A DNA stretch of 64,000 bases from Ryuthela nishihirai (Eukaryota; Arthropoda; Arachnida; Araneae; Heptathelidae). The stretch's first letter is position 1. Every line of letters begins with the position of its first letter. Under the pieces are notes generated by a model. That model was not told where the DNA came from. It ran no database searches and worked only from the letters and a program-made list of their open reading frames with translations. A program made the position numbers and the translations under genes. Below, one piece after another: positions 58,675 to 64,000 of this stretch. The stretch is taken from assembly GCA_038380435.1 (NCBI GenBank), contig JAWZYU010000020.1, positions 46,160,307-46,224,306 of the forward strand. The letters are read 5' to 3'.

Positions 58675-61600
58675 ATGGCCACACTCCTTCAATGGAACTG
58701 TCGTGGATTCCAGAGGAATATTGACGACATCAAGGTCCTCCTGGGTGCACACCAACCCCTCTGCGTGTGCCTTCAGGAGACATTTTTGCAGACAGCCAAC
58801 AATCCCACTATCCGGCACTTTTCTCTCGTTCGCCGGGACCGGGATGGAGATGGTCCAGCCCATGGAGGTGTTGCCATCCTCGTGAGCAACCATTCTCCAT
58901 TCCAGGTCATTCCCCTTACCACAAACTTAGAGGCAGTAGCCATCCGCCTCTTTGTGGGATTTTCGTTGACTGTCTGTTCTGTCTATCTCCCACCCGGAAG
59001 CATCGTTTTCCGGGACGACCTTGATGACCTCGTCTCGCAGCTGCTGTCCCCCTTCCTCATCATGGGGGACTTCAATGGACACAGTCCACTTTGGGGCAGT
59101 GCTGACACCAATGGGAGGGGCCGGGTCCTGGAGCAGTGGCTCCTGGATCCGTCTCTCTCCCTGTTGAACACCGGTGTCAGTACTTACTTTCATTCCCCAA
59201 CCTACTCTTTCACTGCCATTGACCTCACCATTTGCTCCTCCTCGATCCTTCCACTCTTTACATGGGAGGTCGAAGACAATCCATATGGAAGCGATCACCT
59301 CCCCATGGTGTGCACCATCTCTCGTGGGGGGGCCTTGCTGCCCTTCGCGTGTCTCCCAGTGGAGGCTTGATCGGGCTGACTGGAGTGGCTTCGAGCTCTT
59401 GTCTGAGCTTGATGAACACTCTGTCAGCCAGGAGCCCATCAATGTCGCAGTGGCGGAGTTGACGGACTGCATTGTCCATGCAGCTGCCTCTACTATTCCT
59501 CAGACCTCGACTCGGTTTACACGGTTCCCAAAACCGTGGTGGAATCCCGACTGCATCGCAGCTCGTAAGGCTCAGAACAAGGCTTGGGGAGTGTTTCGGA
59601 GATATCCGACGTCCCCCAACCTCGAAGCATTCAAACGCGCCAGGGCGAAAGCACGTTTCGTTCGGCGCCAGAGTCAGAAGGAATCTTGGATGAAATATAC
59701 ATCTTCTATCACCTGCACGACCAGTTCTAAGGTTGTGTGGGATAAGGTCCAGAAGATGGGTGGGAAGTACACGTCCCACTCATTATCGATTCTGGAGCAC
59801 AATGGACAGGCAATTGCTGATCCTCGTGCAATTGCCGACACTCTGGGGGAGTCATTCTCCTCCATCTCCTCATCTTCCTCGTACTCCCCCGAGTTTCTGG
59901 CCCAGAAGAGCAGGGCTGAACGCTCTCCGCTGTCTTTCCATTCGAATGGCCTGGAGTCTTACAACAGGCCATTCACAGCGGAGGAGCTTCGCCTTGCTCT
60001 GCACACTTCTCGTGCATCTGCTGTGGGGCCAGACAATGTCCATTATGCCATGCTCCAACATCTCTCACCATCGAGTAAGGATCGACTGCTCCGACTCTTC
60101 AACCGTATTTTCATCGAGGAGCAGTTTCCGGACTCCTGGCGGGAGGCCATCGTCTTGGCCTTCCCTAAGCCAGGAAAAGATCCCAAGATTCCTTCGAATT
60201 ATCGTCCAATTGCGTTGACGAGCTGCGTCTGCAAGGTGTTGGAAAGGATGGTAAATACCAGGCTGGCCTGGTATTTGGAACATCACGGCCTTCTTTCCAA
60301 CACCCAGTGTGGCTTTCGCAGGCATCAGTCTACTGTAGACCACCTGATCCGCCTCGAATCGGCGATCAGGAATTCTTTTTTACGTTGAGAGCACCTGGTG
60401 TCCATTTTCTTCGACATCGAAAAAGCGTACGACACGGCATGGAGATTCGGCATTCTTCGTGACCTTCACAGCTTCGGCTTGCGAGGTCACATGCCGATCT
60501 TCATTGCAAACTTTTTATCTTCTCGTATTTTTCGAGTTCGTGTCGGCAACACTCTGTTGCGGCCTTTCCCCCAAGAACAGGGGGTGCCTCAAGGCTGTGT
60601 CCTGAGTGTTACGCTTTTTGCTGTCAAGATAAATTCCATTACACGGCAACTTCCTCCGACTGTAGGCAATGCCCTCTATGTTGATGACTTTAGCATCTTT
60701 TGCTCATCGTCCAGCATGAGGGTCATTGAACGACAACTGCAAACTGCCCTGAACAATCTCTCGGTTTGGGCGACGGCCAATGGGTTCCGGTTCTTCCCAC
60801 AGAAGACCGCTTGCGTGCACTTTTGCCGCAAGCATAATCTTCATCTGGACCCCGAGCTGCGGCTTGGGGGTAACATCATTCCAGTTGTGGCGGAGACCAA
60901 GTTTCTCGGTCTCATCTTCGACCGGAAATTGACCTTTTTACCTCATATTCGACATCTCAGGTCCAAGTGCACGCGGGCATTGAACATCATCAAGGTCCTC
61001 TCCTCCCTCTCTTGGGGGGCGGACCGATGTTCTTTGCTCCGCCTGTACCGTGCACTTGTCCGGTCGAAACTGGACTACGGATCCCAGGTGTATGACTCTG
61101 CCCGGGATTCGGTGGTGAAGGTGCTGGACCCACTCCATCATCAGGCCCTCCGTGTGTGCACGGGGGCCTTCCGCACTTCACCGGTCCAGAGTCTCTACGT
61201 TGAGACCGATGAACCATCTTTATCTATTCGCCGTCAGCAGTTGTCCCTGCAGTATGCATCAAAATTGCGATCCCTGCCAGGCCATCCCACTTGGGACTGC
61301 GTTTTCAGTCCCAGGTGGGAAATGTTATACCAGAATCGGCCGACTGCCATTCGTCCTTTCGGTTTGCGTGTCCGGGGCTACCTCAGAGACATCAACACCA
61401 GTCTCGATAGCATCGCACAGTCGACAGCTGAGCCACTTCCACCTTGGCTCGCTGTTTCCCCTTCCTGCGATTTTTCCCTGTGCAGGACGGGGAAGGCCTT
61501 TACACCCGACTGTGTGTACCGGCAACTCTTTGCCAGCCATCGTGCTGCGCACCCGGACTTCTTGCCTGTCTTCGCAGATGGCTCGAAGTCCGGCACTTCA

Positions 61601-62388
61601 GTGGGATCAGCCATGGTCTGCTGTGATGTAATCATTGCAGACCAGATCCCACAGCAGTGTTCCATCTTCACTGCTGAGTTGCATGCTATCAGCATTGCCT
61701 TGGACCATATAGCAGCTAAGCATCATCGTCGGTGTGTGCTTTACACCGACTCGCTTAGCTTGCTACAGGCTTTGATCTCAGTGAGGCATCGGCCTCACCC
61801 TGTTCTCTCCAAGATCCGCCAGCAGCTCCATCGTCTGGCAGCCACCACCACGATTCTCTTCTGTTGGGTGCCCGGTCATGTCGGAATCAGGGGCAATGAT
61901 TTGGCAGATTCTGCTGCCAGGTCAACCACGCCCCTGTCCGACTCTCCGTTGCCGGTTCCATATGTGGATTTCTGGCAGCGTTTCACCATCGAGCTCCGGG
62001 CACAGTGGCAGAGATCTTGGTCTGAACAGGTTGCTATAACAAGCTCTTCGAGATCAAGCCCATTGTCAAACCGTGACAGTCTTGTTTTCGCAGGAATCGT
62101 AAGGAGGAAGTTGTCCTTGCTCGGCTCCGCTTAGGTCACTCGTTTTTAACACACTCTTTTCTTCTTAAGGCGGACGCAGTACCTAAGTGCGAGTTTTATG
62201 ACACCGTTTTAACTGTGAAGCATATTTTAATTGACTGTGATTGTTTTAACCTTGAAAGACGTATGTTTTTTAACTTTCACGATTTTACATCCGAGCCCCT
62301 TACACTCGGACATCTTTTATCAGATCATTGCTATTTTAACACTGTTTTCGACTTTTTAAAATATACTGGATATTTTACTCGTCTATAG
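58675..62388 (+). pseudogene. LINE ORF2 (endonuclease, reverse transcriptase, RNase H), broken
   Basis: ATG at 58675 starts M-A-T-L-L-Q-W-N-C-R-G-F, the APE endonuclease start. It then has L-Q-E-T-F, M-G-D-F-N-G-H-S-P-L-W-G and G-S-D-H-L-P-M-V. A frameshift lies in the G-run near 59325-59335. RT follows: A-F-P-K-P-G-K-D-P, Y-R-P-I-A-L-T-S, F-F-D-I-E-K-A-Y-D, P-Q-G-C-V-L-S and the catalytic Y-V-D-D (about 60680). TGA at 60386-60388 interrupts the RT, probably a CGA-to-TGA change. RNase H has F-A-D-G-S-K, F-T-A-E-L-H-A, Y-T-D-S and W-V-P-G-H-V-G-I-R-G-N. A frameshift near 62085 precedes the C-terminal H-I-L-I-D-C-D-C-F region, and the final stop is TAG at 62386. The RNase H domain points to the I superfamily rather than RTE or CR1. 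Confidence 0.92.
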
Positions 62389-62404
62389 TTTTATTCGAAT
62401 GTAT

Positions 62405-62429
62405 AACCCAGGTCACTTACACCTGGGTT
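62405..62429 (+). other. Hairpin in the LINE 3' region
   Basis: AACCCAGGT (62405-62413) and ACCTGGGTT (62421-62429) form a perfect 9-bp stem with a 7-nt loop, just after the ORF2 stop. Confidence 0.7.
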
Positions 62430-62577
62430 CTTTTTATATTTATTACAAATTTATACATTTGTTTCTTGTTACCTATGTTTCCTTTTATTGTTTTACCTTT
62501 TTTGTGTATGTGTATTGTAAATTTTTTAACTTTGGTTGTGGGCCTTATGACTTTTAGCATTTATTTTGACATTTGTT

Positions 62578-62635
62578 TGGCGCATTATAGCCTGAGATGC
62601 TAATGCGCCATTAAACCCAAAACAACCAACCAACC
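62578..62635 (+). other. Terminal hairpin and (AACC)n tail of the LINE
   Basis: TGGCGCATTA (62578-62587) and TAATGCGCCA (62601-62610) are perfect inverted repeats 13 nt apart. They are followed by TTAAACCCAAAACAACC and AACC units to the insertion junction. In LINEs the 3' stem-loop is often what the element's own RT recognises. Confidence 0.75.
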
Positions 62636-62717
62636 ATTAGGACTCAAACACCCCCTGAATAGTTTTTAAAGCATTGTATATATATATATATAATTAACTA
62701 GACTCACAACTATAACT

Positions 62718-63425
62718 ATACAATTTAATATTCATGATTTTTAGCTGTAATTACAAAATTAAAATTCTTGAGGAGAATGTAAATGGCTCTAGTGGAAGGT
62801 TATAGTATGAATTTTCACCTAGTGGCATCAGCTTATTGTTTCTACACTTATTCTTTTTTCTTGTACTGATATTTCATACAGTTTCTTGCACACATGCCTT
62901 TTCCTTTGTAAAGGCTGTCAAGAATAAAAAAGAAGAATATTTATCAATCCTATGAGCTTGTATACCTGCTGGCATAGTCAATAGCTGATTCAGAGGGGTT
63001 GTTTATCCCTGGTTTTCGCTATTTCAGTGTGTTGGATGTTGAACTAACGATAATGTCTTAGCTGCGATTACCAGTTCTGGTTTATTTGTAGAACATTGAA
63101 GTCGTGGATATTCCTCACAACCGCCTTTGCTGACATACACTAACTTCTCTTAGTTATTCATTATTCACGCTGTTATGTTCATGGACGATTTTACTCATTG
63201 AGCGAGTTGACACTATTTAGCACATCCTCAAGAATTAACACTCTTAAAAACCCAACTGCATATTAAGATTTTAAAAACTTTTAACTTCTCTAAAAAGTTT
63301 AAAAAACATTATCCACCTCCCCCCCTCCTAGAGTTATATAAGCTAGTTAAGCCATTTAAGCTCTCCTCAAGAGTTAAAATTTTGGAATTACAGCTAAAAT
63401 TGTGAACATTTAATTGTATATATTA
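62718..63425. mobile_element. Probable non-autonomous element with imperfect inverted ends
   Basis: Sequence around 62738-62772 (TTTTAGCTGTAATTACAAAA, TTCTTGAGGAG) recurs inverted at 63364-63402 (CTCCTCAAGAG, GGAATTACAGCTAAAA), with weaker pairing outside. The inside is non-coding with a C-rich run near 63320. Confidence 0.45.
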
Positions 63426-64000
63426 TATATACACTAAATAGGAATAATTTAAAACTCTGCCCGAAAATCATAATCGGAAACCCTCTCCTAGCTAAAATTC
63501 TACTTACGCCACTGCTTATATTTATGACAAAATATATACTACAATGAATGATTTGCACCCTTTGACATTAGATGAATTGTCTCCTTACATGAACATCTCC
63601 TTTAGACAATCAATTGTAGATGAATTATGCGGTTTGACTGATCATGCCCTTTTATGAATGGGTATTGGATGAATTGTACTATTAGATGAATCGGTATTGG
63701 ACAATCATATCATTGGAGGATTTGATATTAGACAAATCAGCATTAATCATGTGTCGTCTGTGACCAAAATATTGCACATTTGTACAGGTTAAGATGTTAG
63801 TCACGAGCTGTGTTTGTTAATTGAAGTTTTTATTTAAAATAAAACTTTTATAGTCATAGCTCCAAAATATATGTTTTATTTTCTTTAAAAGCAAAAATTG
63901 AACAGGAGTAAAATTAAAACAAGCTAATAATAAGCTAATTAGGAAGGCAAATTGCCTCTGACAAATATGAAAAATTTTACCTGATCATCCTTCTTAACAA

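Larger units (their letters stand above)
56739..62635 (+). mobile_element. Full-length I-superfamily LINE with target-site duplication
   Basis: A 5.9-kb element is flanked by ATTAGGACTCAAAC at 56725-56738 and 62636-62649. The last C is shared with the element's C-run, so the start may be 56738. Layout: 5' leader with a possible ribozyme, ORF1 with CCHC knuckles, ORF2 with endonuclease, reverse transcriptase and RNase H, a 3' region with two hairpins, and the tail AAACAACCAACCAACC. The element is clearly GC-richer than the surrounding intron. Damage is light: one frameshift in ORF1, a frameshift in the endonuclease, one TGA and one late frameshift in ORF2. It is therefore a young but inactive copy, if these are not assembly errors. 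Confidence 0.93.
51282..64000 (+). other. Intron 7 of the FGD-like gene, open at the window edge
   Basis: This intron holds diverged SINE-A and SINE-B copies, a Tc1-like non-autonomous element and the full-length LINE. The 3-kb stretch 51990-54970 shows no gene or recognised repeat except a hairpin at 53157-53209. Nothing is recognised in 55980-56490 or 63430-64000. Confidence 0.6.

Noticed and set aside
57589..58682. Long minus-strand frames opposite the LINE
   Set aside because: High GC content lengthens chance frames; the + strand carries the recognisable ORF1 and ORF2 domains.

Overview
The window is AT-rich animal nuclear DNA made of long introns, with GT-AG splicing and a dense, mixed load of transposable elements. 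The mix of retroelements and DNA transposons fits an arthropod. A chelicerate such as a spider or horseshoe crab is my guess, but nothing here proves it.

One cellular gene, on the + strand, runs through most of the window. Seven consecutive coding exons are visible (5303-5419, 9809-9907, 23373-29658, 41168-41319, 43883-44039, 47379-47576, 51210-51281). All splice phases agree and together they give about 2,360 codons. The last five encode a Dbl-homology RhoGEF domain most like the FGD family. The long disordered N-terminal part suggests an FGD5/FGD6-type protein. The start codon lies before the window or was not found. The PH and FYVE exons expected in this family are not seen and probably lie beyond base 64000. 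The 6.3-kb exon carries about eleven tandem 60-residue repeats and many proline-rich segments.

The rest is introns filled with mobile elements. From left to right: a head-to-head pair of Penelope-like fragments (360-3650); many copies of a tRNA-Met-like SINE (called SINE-A here) and of a second tRNA-derived SINE (SINE-B); mariner, hAT, Tc1-like and piggyBac-like DNA elements, several nested; three copies of one LINE family (18075-19990, 36691-37990, 47893-49312); an RTE/BovB-like LINE (44680-46600, minus strand); and a full-length, GC-rich I-superfamily LINE (56739-62635) with a 13-14 bp target-site duplication, ORF1 with CCHC knuckles, and ORF2 with endonuclease, reverse transcriptase and RNase H.

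The most notable observation is at the 5' end of that LINE. Its first ~90 bases fit the nested double pseudoknot of an HDV-like self-cleaving ribozyme, with helix P1 starting at the insertion junction. The SINE-A tail also matches the (AACC)n tail of this LINE, which suggests the LINE family mobilises the SINE.
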